Shown one piece after another: positions 54,812 through 64,000 of a stretch of DNA of 64,000 nt. A model generated the notes under the pieces. That model was not told the DNA's origin. It saw nothing but the letters and a program-made list of their open reading frames with translations, and searched no databases. Every line of letters starts with the position of its first letter. Positions within the stretch are counted from its first letter, which is position 1. The DNA is from Finegoldia magna. Its GTDB lineage: Bacteria > Bacillota > Clostridia > Tissierellales > Peptoniphilaceae. The stretch spans positions 46,128 through 110,127 of the forward strand of contig NZ_QGTH01000004.1 of assembly GCF_003182075.1 (NCBI RefSeq), written 5' to 3'. A program made the translations under genes and the position numbers.

Positions 54812-55504
54812 ATGAAAAAACGTAGGCTTGAAGAAATAATTAACTTAGTAGAAGATAATTCAATAGTTGCTGATATAGGAACAGATCATGGAATTGTTCC
54901 GTATGAATTAATAAAATCAAATAAAGCAAAGAAAGTTATCGCATCTGATATTAGTGAAAAATCATTAGATAAATTAAGAGAAAAACTAGATTATCTTGAT
55001 GAACCTGAAAAAATAATACTAAATGTATCCGATGGCTTGGATAACCTAAACGAGTATCAAGTTGACACGATAATAATTTCAGGAATGGGAGGAAATTTAA
55101 TCGTTGATATATTGAACAAAAATATCGATGTAGCTAAAAGCGCAAACTGCTTAATACTAGGAGCAAATAATTCACTTTCAGTACTAAGAAAATTTTTACG
55201 TGACAATTCTTTTGAAATTATAGAAGAAGTTGATTTGTTTGAAAATGACAAATATTATCAAATAATTAAAATTAAAGTCGGTAAGCAATTATTTTCGAAT
55301 GATTATGAGTATGAATTTGGAAAATTTTTAATCGATAATAAATCTGAAAATTTGAAGCAATATATAAAACAACAGATAGAAAATAAGAAAACAATATTGT
55401 CGAATATATCAGAAAAAGACTCTGATAATGTAAAAAATGCTATTGATAATATTAAGATCGAAATAAAAGAACTTGAGAAAGTGTTGAATAAAATTGAAGC
55501 TTAA
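54812..55504 (+). CDS. trmK: TrmK, tRNA (adenine(22)-N1)-methyltransferase
   Basis: A 230-residue enzyme with an N-terminal Rossmann domain (VADIGTDHGIVPYELI near 18, IISGMGGNLIVDIL near 88, GANNSLSVLRKFL near 116) and a C-terminal coiled coil. It methylates A22 in several tRNAs. The rpoD-trmK-nif3 order is characteristic of Firmicutes. It starts 1 base after rpoD with only a weak ribosome binding site and overlaps the next gene by 11 bases. Confidence 0.92.
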   Translation: MKKRRLEEIINLVEDNSIVADIGTDHGIVPYELIKSNKAKKVIASDISEKSLDKLREKLDYLDEPEKIILNVSDGLDNLNEYQVDTIIISGMGGNLIVDILNKNIDVAKSANCLILGANNSLSVLRKFLRDNSFEIIEEVDLFENDKYYQIIKIKVGKQLFSNDYEYEFGKFLIDNKSENLKQYIKQQIENKKTILSNISEKDSDNVKNAIDNIKIEIKELEKVLNKIEA

Positions 55505-56273
55505 AGATTTTATAACTTGGTATGAAAAATTAGTTCCTTTAGAACTTCAGGAAGACTTTGACAATAGTGGTATTCAATTTGGTAATTTAAATAGAGAAAT
55601 AAATAAGATTTTGATTTCCTTAGATTTAGATGATAATTGTCTGAATAGAGCTATTAGAGAAAAATATGATTTGATATTTACACATCATCCAGTTATTTTT
55701 CATCCATTAAAAAATATTATAGAACAAAAAAATAGTGTAAATACACGATTAATTAGTGCGATAAAAAATGAAATTTGTATTTATTCTTCGCATACCAATT
55801 TAGATAGTGTCGAATTTGGAGTAAGTGATGCGCTAGCTAAACAATTAGGCTTGATTAATCCTAAAATTTTAGATTCTCATAAAAACAATACCGGATATGG
55901 AAAATATTCTGATATTGAAGAGGATTTTGCAGAGAATTTTATTTGTGATTTGAAAAACAAATTAAATCTTGAAAATGTAATTGTTTACGGTAATACAAAT
56001 CGAAAGATTAAAAGAATAGCGGTATTAGGTGGAAGTGGTGGTCACTTCATTGAAAATTGTATTGATACTAATTGTGATGTATTTGTATCTTCTGAATTTA
56101 AACACGATGAACAGATAGATGCACAAGATAACAATCTTATACTAATAGATATTGGCCACTATGAATCAGAAAAATTTATTCTTGAACCGTTAAGACAAAC
56201 TATTCAAAAATCTTTTCCAGATATCAAAATAGATGTTAATTATTTAAAAAAACCAACTAGAAAAATTTTCTAA
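55494..56273 (+). CDS. Nif3-like dinuclear metal centre protein
   Basis: A 259-residue YqfO/NIF3 protein from TTG 55494, overlapping trmK; the protein then begins KLKDFITWYEKLVPL, as expected. Metal ligands are in DLIFTHHPVIFHPL near 61 and SHTNLDSV near 98, with a further DIGHYESEKF block near 221. It lacks the PII-like insertion of the Bacillus form, so it is like the short E. coli YbgI. The function is not settled; a GTP cyclohydrolase I type 2 name is often used without proof. The rnpB promoter lies across its 3' end. Confidence 0.88.
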   Translation: MKLKDFITWYEKLVPLELQEDFDNSGIQFGNLNREINKILISLDLDDNCLNRAIREKYDLIFTHHPVIFHPLKNIIEQKNSVNTRLISAIKNEICIYSSHTNLDSVEFGVSDALAKQLGLINPKILDSHKNNTGYGKYSDIEEDFAENFICDLKNKLNLENVIVYGNTNRKIKRIAVLGGSGGHFIENCIDTNCDVFVSSEFKHDEQIDAQDNNLILIDIGHYESEKFILEPLRQTIQKSFPDIKIDVNYLKKPTRKIF

Positions 56274-56276
56274 TTA

Positions 56277-56285
56277 TGTTATAAT
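56277..56285 (+). promoter_or_regulatory. Extended -10 promoter of rnpB
   Basis: TATAAT at 56280-56285 is preceded by TGT (TGn) at 56277-56279; no good -35 box is present and the region upstream is the end of the Nif3-like gene. The start would be about 56292, matching the 5' end of the RNA. Confidence 0.65.
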
Positions 56286-56290
56286 GTTAT

Positions 56291-56620
56291 GGTGACTAAA
56301 TCAGATAATCGCATGAATTCATGAGGAAAGTCCGTGCACTATAGAGCGAGGATGCTGGATAACGTCCAGTGGGGGCGACCCTAAGGCTAGTGCAACAGAG
56401 ATATACCGCCATTTATTGGTAAGGGTGGAAAGGTAGGGTAAGAGCCTACCAGCATAAAGGTGACTTTATGGCTATGTAAACCCCATTCAGTGCAAAATCA
56501 AATAGGATTAAAGACGGCTGCTCGTCGTCTCCGGTAGGTAGATTGCTTGAACTAATTGGTAACAATTAGTCTAGATAGATGATTATCAAATACAGAACAC
56601 GGCTTATAGATTTGGTCATA
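56291..56620 (+). ncRNA. rnpB: RNase P RNA
   Basis: The conserved blocks of bacterial RNase P RNA appear in order: GAGGAAAGTCCG near 56332, GCTGGATAACGTCCAGT near 56354, GTGCAACAGA, GGTAAGAGCCTACC near 56437, GTAAACCCC near 56476, AAATAGGA, and ACAGAACACGGCTTA near 56592. TGACTAAATC at the 5' end pairs with GATTTGGTCA at the 3' end as P1. The RNA looks like the ancestral type A rather than the Bacillus type B, judged from the P7-P10 region. At about 330 nucleotides it is on the short side. It processes the 5' ends of tRNA precursors. Confidence 0.97.
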
Positions 56621-56659
56621 AAAAAAAGATTGGTAGCAATACTGTTACCAATCTTTTTT
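56621..56659. terminator. Bidirectional terminator between rnpB and the histidine kinase gene
   Basis: A-rich arm with GATTGGTAGCA, loop ATAC, then TGTTACCAATC with T run: a stem of about 17 pairs with one G-U. It has a T run in both directions, so it can serve rnpB on the plus strand and the kinase gene, whose stop codon it touches, on the minus strand. Confidence 0.9.
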
Positions 56660-58008
56660 TATTTTACAATTATATCGTCATTAAAAGAAATCATCATTAC
56701 TGTACCTAAGTTTAGTTTTGAATTAACTGATATATCAGCACCGATAATATCAGCGTAGTTTTTAACAATTGACAGACCCAGTCCGTAACCATTTTCTTTT
56801 GTGTTTCTGCAATCATCAACTCTGTAAAATCTTTCGAAAATTTTCGGCTTATTTTCTTCACTAATACCTACTCCAGTATCTTTTACTGAGATAACTATTT
56901 TTCTGTTGATATGTCTAGCTCTTAATAATACTGAATCATTTGTTTGACATGCTTTAAGTGCATTAGATAATAAGTTGATAATTATATTAGCCAACTTTTC
57001 TTTATCTGTATGGATATCCAAATCCTCTGATATTTCCATATCAAATAAAACTCCTGCTTTATCATATTGTGTTTTCATAGATTTAAATATTTCATGTAAA
57101 AATTCAGTTAGATTAAAATCTGTAGGATTATATATAGTTTCTGGAGTTGATTTTTTAAATGTATTATTTAGCTGATTAATTAAGCTAGTCAATCTATCAA
57201 TTTCTACTAGAAGAGTACTTACATTTTCTTCATTAGGTTCCATAATGCCGTCTTGAATCAATTCTAAATTTAACCTTAAATTAGTTAAAGGGGTTCTCAA
57301 TTCATGACTAATATTTTGTGCATATTGTTTTCGATTAAATTCTTGAGATTTTAATGAATTTGCCATGTAATTGATATTTTGGGATAATTGATTTACTTCA
57401 ACTATATTACTTTTTATAATTGGTAGAATGTAGTTTTGTTTTCTTATATTGACTGTAGCTTGAGTTAATTCTTCAATAGGATTAGTCACCTTTCTTGAAA
57501 GGAAAATTGATATTATCAAACTTGTAAAGTATGATAAAAATGTGGATAAAATTATTAATCTTAATAAGTTTGTTATGAACACTTCTCCTCTTTGTTTGAA
57601 ATTATTATTAATCCTATAAATATATTTGATATGACCTATTTTTTTGTTGTTTTCATCGTATACATCTTTTATTATAGTGTTATAAAGTGGAGTTTTCTTA
57701 GCTAATTCGAATCCTTCTTTAAAAGAATATAATTCCTTATCGTTATTGTCATAAAAAATAACATCAAGATCTAACTCACTCAAATACCACATGTACTTAT
57801 CAATACTTTTTATGCTCAATCCTTGTTGTTGATCTAAAAATAAGTTTTTAGTTAGCTGTTCAATTTTGTTTTGTCTGTTTAGTTCTTCATTGTTAACAAA
57901 ATTTCTGAATGATAATTGAAAAATGAATACCGCAATAAATGACAATAACATGATAGGAAATATAATAGCTCTTAAAAACTCATATAATATTTCCGACTTA
58001 AGCTTCAT
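56659..58008 (-). CDS. Sensor histidine kinase
   Basis: 449 residues from the minus-strand ATG at 58008, which has AGGTG 7 bases before it; a GTG at 58017 is possible. Two membrane helices (about 10-30 and 145-170) enclose an extracellular sensor of about 115 residues. Then come HAMP, HisKA with the phosphorylated His in SHELRTPLTNLRL near 235, and HATPase_c (NLLSNALKA near 342, DTGVGISEENKPKIFERFYR near 377, GYGLGLSIV near 410). The ligand is unknown. It overlaps the regulator gene by 11 bases, so the two form a pair. Confidence 0.93.
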   Translation of the reverse strand: MKLKSEILYEFLRAIIFPIMLLSFIAVFIFQLSFRNFVNNEELNRQNKIEQLTKNLFLDQQQGLSIKSIDKYMWYLSELDLDVIFYDNNDKELYSFKEGFELAKKTPLYNTIIKDVYDENNKKIGHIKYIYRINNNFKQRGEVFITNLLRLIILSTFLSYFTSLIISIFLSRKVTNPIEELTQATVNIRKQNYILPIIKSNIVEVNQLSQNINYMANSLKSQEFNRKQYAQNISHELRTPLTNLRLNLELIQDGIMEPNEENVSTLLVEIDRLTSLINQLNNTFKKSTPETIYNPTDFNLTEFLHEIFKSMKTQYDKAGVLFDMEISEDLDIHTDKEKLANIIINLLSNALKACQTNDSVLLRARHINRKIVISVKDTGVGISEENKPKIFERFYRVDDCRNTKENGYGLGLSIVKNYADIIGADISVNSKLNLGTVMMISFNDDIIVK

Positions 58009-58717
58009 CGTATACACCTAACTTATAGCCAACGCCATAAATTGTTTTAATATAACGAGGTTTTTTTGGATTATCTTCAATTTTATGTCTAATATTTTTA
58101 ATGTGAGTATCTATAGCTCTGTCAAAAGCCTCATAATCATAACCAAAAGATAATTCTATTATTTCATCTCTGGTAAATATTTTATTGGGATTAGAGAATA
58201 AAGTTTTGATTATTTGAAATTCATTGCTAGTAAGATTTATGCTTTCTCCGTCTTTAATAAACGTGTTATCTTCAAAAGAAATACTTACACGTCCATTATC
58301 AAAATAAATTTTTTCGGATTTTGGGAGGCCAAGCTTTTCAACTCTTCTGAGAATTGTTTTTACTTTTTGAACTAATATTTTTAAACTGAAAGGTTTAGTA
58401 ATATAATCGTCAGCTCCAAGTTTTAAACCCTCTAATATTTCAGATTCATCTACTTTAGCTGTAACCATGATTACTGGTGTTTCAGTTCTAGATCTAATTA
58501 CTTCCATAACTTTTTCACCGCTAACTTTTGGCAACATTAAGTCTAAAATAATTAATGAATAATCAGTTGTATTAATCATAGTAATAGCTTCTTGTCCATC
58601 AAATGCTTGATCAACTTGAAATCCTTCAACTTCTAAGTATTTTCTTTCTGCATTTGATATGTTTTTCTCATCTTCAACTATTAAAATTTTTATATCGGTT
58701 AAATTTTCTTTAAACAA
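57998..58717 (-). CDS. OmpR/PhoB-family response regulator
   Basis: A 239-residue two-domain regulator. The receiver has acidic residues in LIVEDEKN near 11, the phosphorylated Asp in LIILDLMLPKVSG near 56, and K in DDYITKPF near 105. The C-terminal winged helix has LTSNEFQIIKTL near 155 and FDRAIDTHIKNIRHKI near 200. It overlaps the SDR gene by 8 bases and the kinase gene by 11. Its targets are unknown. Confidence 0.94.
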   Translation of the reverse strand: MFKENLTDIKILIVEDEKNISNAERKYLEVEGFQVDQAFDGQEAITMINTTDYSLIILDLMLPKVSGEKVMEVIRSRTETPVIMVTAKVDESEILEGLKLGADDYITKPFSLKILVQKVKTILRRVEKLGLPKSEKIYFDNGRVSISFEDNTFIKDGESINLTSNEFQIIKTLFSNPNKIFTRDEIIELSFGYDYEAFDRAIDTHIKNIRHKIEDNPKKPRYIKTIYGVGYKLGVYDEA

Positions 58718-59447
58718 TTACAAAACCTCCATTTGGACTTAATATTTGCCCAGTCATAAATGAATTTTTATCTGATATTAAAAATTCTACAAGATTTGCA
58801 ATATCTTCAGGTGTTCCCAGTCTTCCCATGGGAGTGTCCTCTATAACGTAATCTAAATCATCTTTTGAGATGTTATCTAACATAGGTGTATCTATAGCTC
58901 CAGGGGCAATAGCATTTATTTTAATGTTACTATATCCAAATTCTTTAGCTAAGGATTTTGTAAGCCCTATTATTGCAGCTTTTGTTGCTGAGTAACAAGA
59001 TTCCATTGATCCGCCAATCATTCCCCAAATTGAAGTAATATTAATAATATTTCCTTCCTTTTTATCTAACATATCTTCCAATGCTAATTTGCACATATGA
59101 TAGGTTCCATGCACATTAACATCAAACATATTATACCAATCATTAACTTTAATATCTTGAAATTGATCTACAATAGATATTCCTGCGTTGTTAATCAATA
59201 TATCAACACATCTAAATTTATTTCTAATTAATTCGAACATTTTTTTGCATTCATCAAAATTTCTTAAATCACACTTATATGATATTGCATCTATGCCTTT
59301 ATTTCTAATATTTTCAACGATTTCTTTAGCTTTATCTTCATTATTAAAATAGTGCACAACGATTCTATATTCTGGATGATTTTCTAACATTTTGCAAATT
59401 CCTTCTCCAATACCTCCGCTGGCACCAGTTATTAAAATTGTCTTCAT
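58710..59447 (-). CDS. Short-chain dehydrogenase/reductase (FabG-like)
   Basis: A 245-residue NAD(P)-dependent oxidoreductase. It has the cofactor motif TGASGGIGEGI near 7, NNAG near 87, catalytic Ser in ITSIWG near 138, and the YSATKAA catalytic Tyr/Lys near 152-158. It resembles 3-oxoacyl-ACP reductase FabG, but SDR substrates cannot be read from sequence alone. AAGGAG precedes the ATG. It is first in a transcript with the response regulator and kinase, an unusual combination. Confidence 0.85.
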   Translation of the reverse strand: MKTILITGASGGIGEGICKMLENHPEYRIVVHYFNNEDKAKEIVENIRNKGIDAISYKCDLRNFDECKKMFELIRNKFRCVDILINNAGISIVDQFQDIKVNDWYNMFDVNVHGTYHMCKLALEDMLDKKEGNIINITSIWGMIGGSMESCYSATKAAIIGLTKSLAKEFGYSNIKINAIAPGAIDTPMLDNISKDDLDYVIEDTPMGRLGTPEDIANLVEFLISDKNSFMTGQILSPNGGFVIV

Positions 59448-59470
59448 TTTTTCTCCTTTTAACTGATTAT

Positions 59471-59501
59471 ATTATAACATATAGGCAAATTAACAAGTCA
59501 A
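59471..59501 (-). promoter_or_regulatory. Promoter of the SDR-regulator-kinase operon
   Basis: On the minus strand TTGACT (59501-59496) and TATAAT (59476-59471) are 19 bases apart, with an extended TG before the -10. The -35 abuts that of ruvC. Confidence 0.6.
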
Positions 59502-59518
59502 AATGTTTATGATATAAT
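59490..59518 (+). promoter_or_regulatory. Promoter of the ruvCAB-queA-tgt operon
   Basis: TTAACA at 59490-59495 and TATAAT at 59513-59518 with 17 bases between. No LexA-type SOS box (GAAC-N4-GTTC form) was seen around it. Confidence 0.65.
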
Positions 59519-59563
59519 ATTAAAACATGTTAAAATATATTAGAGTATAGGATTTGATAATAA

Positions 59564-60058
59564 GTGAGAGTTTTAGGAATTGACCCTGGTATAGCAATCG
59601 TTGGATATTCTATATTGGATTATGATAATAACAAAATAAAATGTCTTGAATATGGTTGCATCACAACAAGTTCAAAATCACCATTACCTGACAGATTATC
59701 ATTTATTTACAACGAGATGAACAAAATTATCGATGAATTTCAACCTGAAGATTGCGCATTTGAAGAATTGTTTTTCAATAAAAATGTAAAGACAGCAATA
59801 ACTGTATCTCAAGCAAGAGGAGTAGAAATTCTAAGCTGTATCAATAAGAATTTATGTCTTTATGAATATACTCCTCTTCAAATTAAACAAGCAGTTGTAG
59901 GATATGGAAGAGCTGATAAAAGACAAGTACAAGAAACTGTTAAAACAATTTTAAAATTTAACGATATACCTAAACCTGATGATGCTGCAGATGCTGTAGC
60001 TGTGGCTTTGTGTCACATTTTTGGAAGTAAATTTAAATATCTAAATGAAATGAAATAG
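59564..60058 (+). CDS. ruvC: RuvC, Holliday junction resolvase
   Basis: A 164-residue endonuclease from GTG 59564 (AGGA 11 bases upstream). Catalytic acids: D in LGIDPGIAIVGYS near 5, E in CAFEELFFNKN near 66, and the pair in KPDDAADAVAVALCH near 139-142. It cuts Holliday junctions moved by RuvAB, whose genes follow at once. Many Bacillus-type Firmicutes use RecU instead; a RuvC is usual in Clostridia. Confidence 0.95.
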   Translation: MRVLGIDPGIAIVGYSILDYDNNKIKCLEYGCITTSSKSPLPDRLSFIYNEMNKIIDEFQPEDCAFEELFFNKNVKTAITVSQARGVEILSCINKNLCLYEYTPLQIKQAVVGYGRADKRQVQETVKTILKFNDIPKPDDAADAVAVALCHIFGSKFKYLNEMK

Positions 60059-60066
60059 GAGATAAT

Positions 60067-60663
60067 ATGTATTCGTATATTATTGGAGTTATTACTGAAG
60101 TTCATGAAAATTACATAGTATTGGAAAACAACAAAATTGGTTATAAAATATTCATAACTGATTTTTTTAGGGATAATGTCAGTGCATTTGATGAATATAA
60201 AGTATATACTGAATTTGTCGAAAGAGAAGATGCAAGTATTTTGTACGGATTTTCATCTCAAAAAGAAAGAGACTTATTTAATTTGTTAACAGATGTAACA
60301 TCTATTGGTCCAAAATATGCAATGAATGTACTATCAACTATGACAGTTGATGAATGTAAAACCGCTATTATCACTGATGATATTAAACTTCTAACACAAG
60401 CACCAGGCATTGGCAAAAAAACAGCATCAAGGATTATTTTAGAGCTAAAAGAAAAAATCGAAAAAGATTTTGTGCCATCAGAAAAACCTGTTAACAAAGA
60501 AGTGAAAAAATCAAGTGATTCAGAATTTGCAAGAGAAGCATTATTACAACTTGGTTATTTTAAAAATGATGTGGATGCATTTATCGAAAACACTGATATT
60601 TCTGGATTATCAATTGAAGATATAATGAAAAAAGCAATGAAAAGCTTGGACAGTAGTAGGTAG
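60067..60663 (+). CDS. ruvA: RuvA, Holliday junction-binding subunit
   Basis: A 198-residue protein. The N-terminal OB-fold (about 1-62) is followed by tandem helix-hairpin-helix motifs (VTSIGPKYAMNVLS near 77 and APGIGKKTASRIILELK near 112) and a flexible linker to the C-terminal RuvB-binding domain (from about 152). AGGAGA precedes ATG 60067; it sits 8 bases after ruvC and 9 before ruvB. Confidence 0.96.
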   Translation: MYSYIIGVITEVHENYIVLENNKIGYKIFITDFFRDNVSAFDEYKVYTEFVEREDASILYGFSSQKERDLFNLLTDVTSIGPKYAMNVLSTMTVDECKTAIITDDIKLLTQAPGIGKKTASRIILELKEKIEKDFVPSEKPVNKEVKKSSDSEFAREALLQLGYFKNDVDAFIENTDISGLSIEDIMKKAMKSLDSSR

Positions 60664-60672
60664 GGTGAGAAA

Positions 60673-61680
60673 ATGGAAGATAAAAACGATAGAATTGTTG
60701 GAGCATCTTTTACGAAAAGCGACGAAGATATTGATTTTAATTTAAGACCAAAATGGATGAGCGATTATATTGGTCAAGATAAAGTCAAGAAGAAATTGTC
60801 AATTTTTATTGAAGCTGCAAAGAATAGAAATGAACCATTGGATCACGCTCTATTATATGGACCACCTGGATTAGGTAAAACTACTTTAGCACACATTATA
60901 GCTAATGAAATGGGAGTTAACCTAAGGGTTACTAGTGGACCTGCAATCGAAAAGCCTTCTGATTTGGCAAGTATTCTTACAAATTTACAAAAAGATGATG
61001 TCTTGTTTATAGATGAAATACACAGAATCAATCGTTCTGTTGAAGAAATTTTGTATCCTGCAATGGAAGATTATGCGTTGGATATTATAGTGGGAAAAGG
61101 ACCTTCTGCAAGAAGCTTACGAATAGATTTGGAGAAATTTACACTTATTGGTGCTACTACAAGATCTGGTCAATTGACAGGACCACTTCGCGATAGATTT
61201 GGTGTTCTATTAAACTTAGAGTTATATGATATAGAAAGTTTGAAGAAAATAGTTACTAGATCTGCGGGTGTTTTGGGAATAGGCATTGATGAAGAAGGTG
61301 CCATGGAAATAGCAAGACGAAGTAGAGGCACTCCAAGAATCGCTAACAGGCTATTAAAAAGAGTTAGGGATTATGCAGAAGTAAGAGCAGACGGAACTAT
61401 TACAAAGGAAATAAGTAATCGTGGTTTAAATTTGTTAGAAGTAGACAAATGTGGACTAGATTATGTTGATAGAAAAATAATAATGACAATGATTAATAAT
61501 TTTGATGGTGGACCTGTTGGTGTTGATACAATTGCAGCGGCCACTGGCGAAGAAAGGATTACTATTGAAGATGTTTATGAACCTTATTTGTTGCAAATAG
61601 GATTCATCAATAGAACCTCAAGAGGAAGAATTGTCACAGATAAAGCGTACAAACATTTTAATATAGTTAGAAAGAGGTGA
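60673..61680 (+). CDS. ruvB: RuvB, branch migration motor ATPase
   Basis: A 335-residue AAA+ helicase. Walker A is [15 protein letters not shown] near 58, Walker [13 protein letters not shown] near 108, sensor 1 and arginine finger region [20 protein letters not shown] near 155-174, and a C-terminal winged helix. It pumps DNA through the RuvA tetramer. RBS AGGGTGAG precedes ATG 60673. Confidence 0.97.
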   Translation: MEDKNDRIVGASFTKSDEDIDFNLRPKWMSDYIGQDKVKKKLSIFIEAAKNRNEPLDHALLYGPPGLGKTTLAHIIANEMGVNLRVTSGPAIEKPSDLASILTNLQKDDVLFIDEIHRINRSVEEILYPAMEDYALDIIVGKGPSARSLRIDLEKFTLIGATTRSGQLTGPLRDRFGVLLNLELYDIESLKKIVTRSAGVLGIGIDEEGAMEIARRSRGTPRIANRLLKRVRDYAEVRADGTITKEISNRGLNLLEVDKCGLDYVDRKIIMTMINNFDGGPVGVDTIAAATGEERITIEDVYEPYLLQIGFINRTSRGRIVTDKAYKHFNIVRKR

Positions 61681-61689
61681 TTTTATAAG

Positions 61690-63859
<2,170 letters not shown>

Positions 63860-64000
63860 GTAAATATTTAAGACCAGCTATCAAATGTCAAGAGAGAATA
63901 AAAAATAATTTATCTTGAAATTTAAGGCATGTCAAACAAGCCTAAAAATTTAGGCTTAGAAAAATTGAATAACAACTAAATATTAGGTATGTAAGATTTG
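63860..64000. other. Non-coding tail after tgt with a 20-base palindrome
   Basis: A perfect inverted repeat, AAGCCTAAA with TTTAGGCTT, lies at 63938-63957. It has no T run on the plus strand, so I do not call it a terminator. I see no gene, promoter or tRNA in this stretch. Confidence 0.5.

Noticed and set aside
59448..59563. SOS box before ruvC
   Set aside because: The region has only a short AACATGTT palindrome and no GAAC-N4-GTTC type site.
63938..63957. Terminator after tgt
   Set aside because: The palindrome is perfect but no T run follows on the plus strand, and genes that often follow tgt may be in the same transcript beyond the window.

Overview
The window is AT-rich, tightly packed bacterial chromosome. 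It has GGAGG-type ribosome binding sites, TTGACA/TATAAT promoters, two T-box leaders, SpoVG, KtrAB, ScpAB, an IspH-S1 fusion and the dgt-dnaG-rpoD-trmK order. This points to a low-GC Firmicute, most likely an anaerobic coccus of the Tissierellia/Peptoniphilaceae type (Finegoldia-like). The genus is inferred from recognised proteins and gene order and was not tested by any search. All genes are housekeeping or lineage-conserved. I see no tRNA, rRNA operon, insertion sequence, prophage, CRISPR array or defence island, and no gene-free stretch over 300 bases other than the one holding rnpB.

Layout. 1-5.1 kb: end of a glycosyltransferase, then spoVG and asnA as single-gene units with their own promoters and terminators, then ktrB-ktrA and a TrmH-type RNA methyltransferase. 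5.1-17.4 kb: a Phe T-box leader followed by pheS-pheT-zapA-U32 protein-mutS2-argS-membrane protein-TPR protein, closed by a palindromic terminator shared with a convergent PucR-type regulator. 18.8-24.8 kb: murJ, then an Asp T-box leader with aspS-tcdA-rseC-like-glyA. 24.8-28.3 kb: der-plsY-ackA and rpmF. 28.3-36.0 kb: plsX-acpP-rnc-radical SAM-smc-ftsY. 36.0-50.7 kb: asp23-type gene, then 18 genes (nusB to the ispH-rpsA fusion) with almost no spacing. 50.8-56.6 kb: dgt-dnaG-rpoD-trmK-nif3, then the RNase P RNA. 56.6-59.4 kb, minus strand: an SDR oxidoreductase with a response regulator and histidine kinase. 59.5-63.9 kb: ruvC-ruvA-ruvB-queA-tgt.

How the genes work together. Translation (three synthetase loci, L32, S1, several rRNA and tRNA modification enzymes), chromosome maintenance (Smc with ScpA/ScpB, RecN, RuvABC, MutS2, XseAB, DnaG) and envelope assembly (PlsX, PlsY, PlsC, ACP, MurJ, IspA, IspH) dominate. 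Several unrelated genes appear to share transcripts, so that for example argS and mutS2 sit downstream of a Phe-sensing T-box.

The observations I rate highest are an in-frame Shine-Dalgarno and ATG at the IspH/S1 junction that could yield free S1, a predicted leaderless ktrB mRNA, a hairpin abutting the rpmF ribosome binding site, a 72-residue extension on cytidylate kinase, and a perfect palindrome whose loop holds the stop codons of two convergent genes. I found no convincing wholly new multi-gene system.
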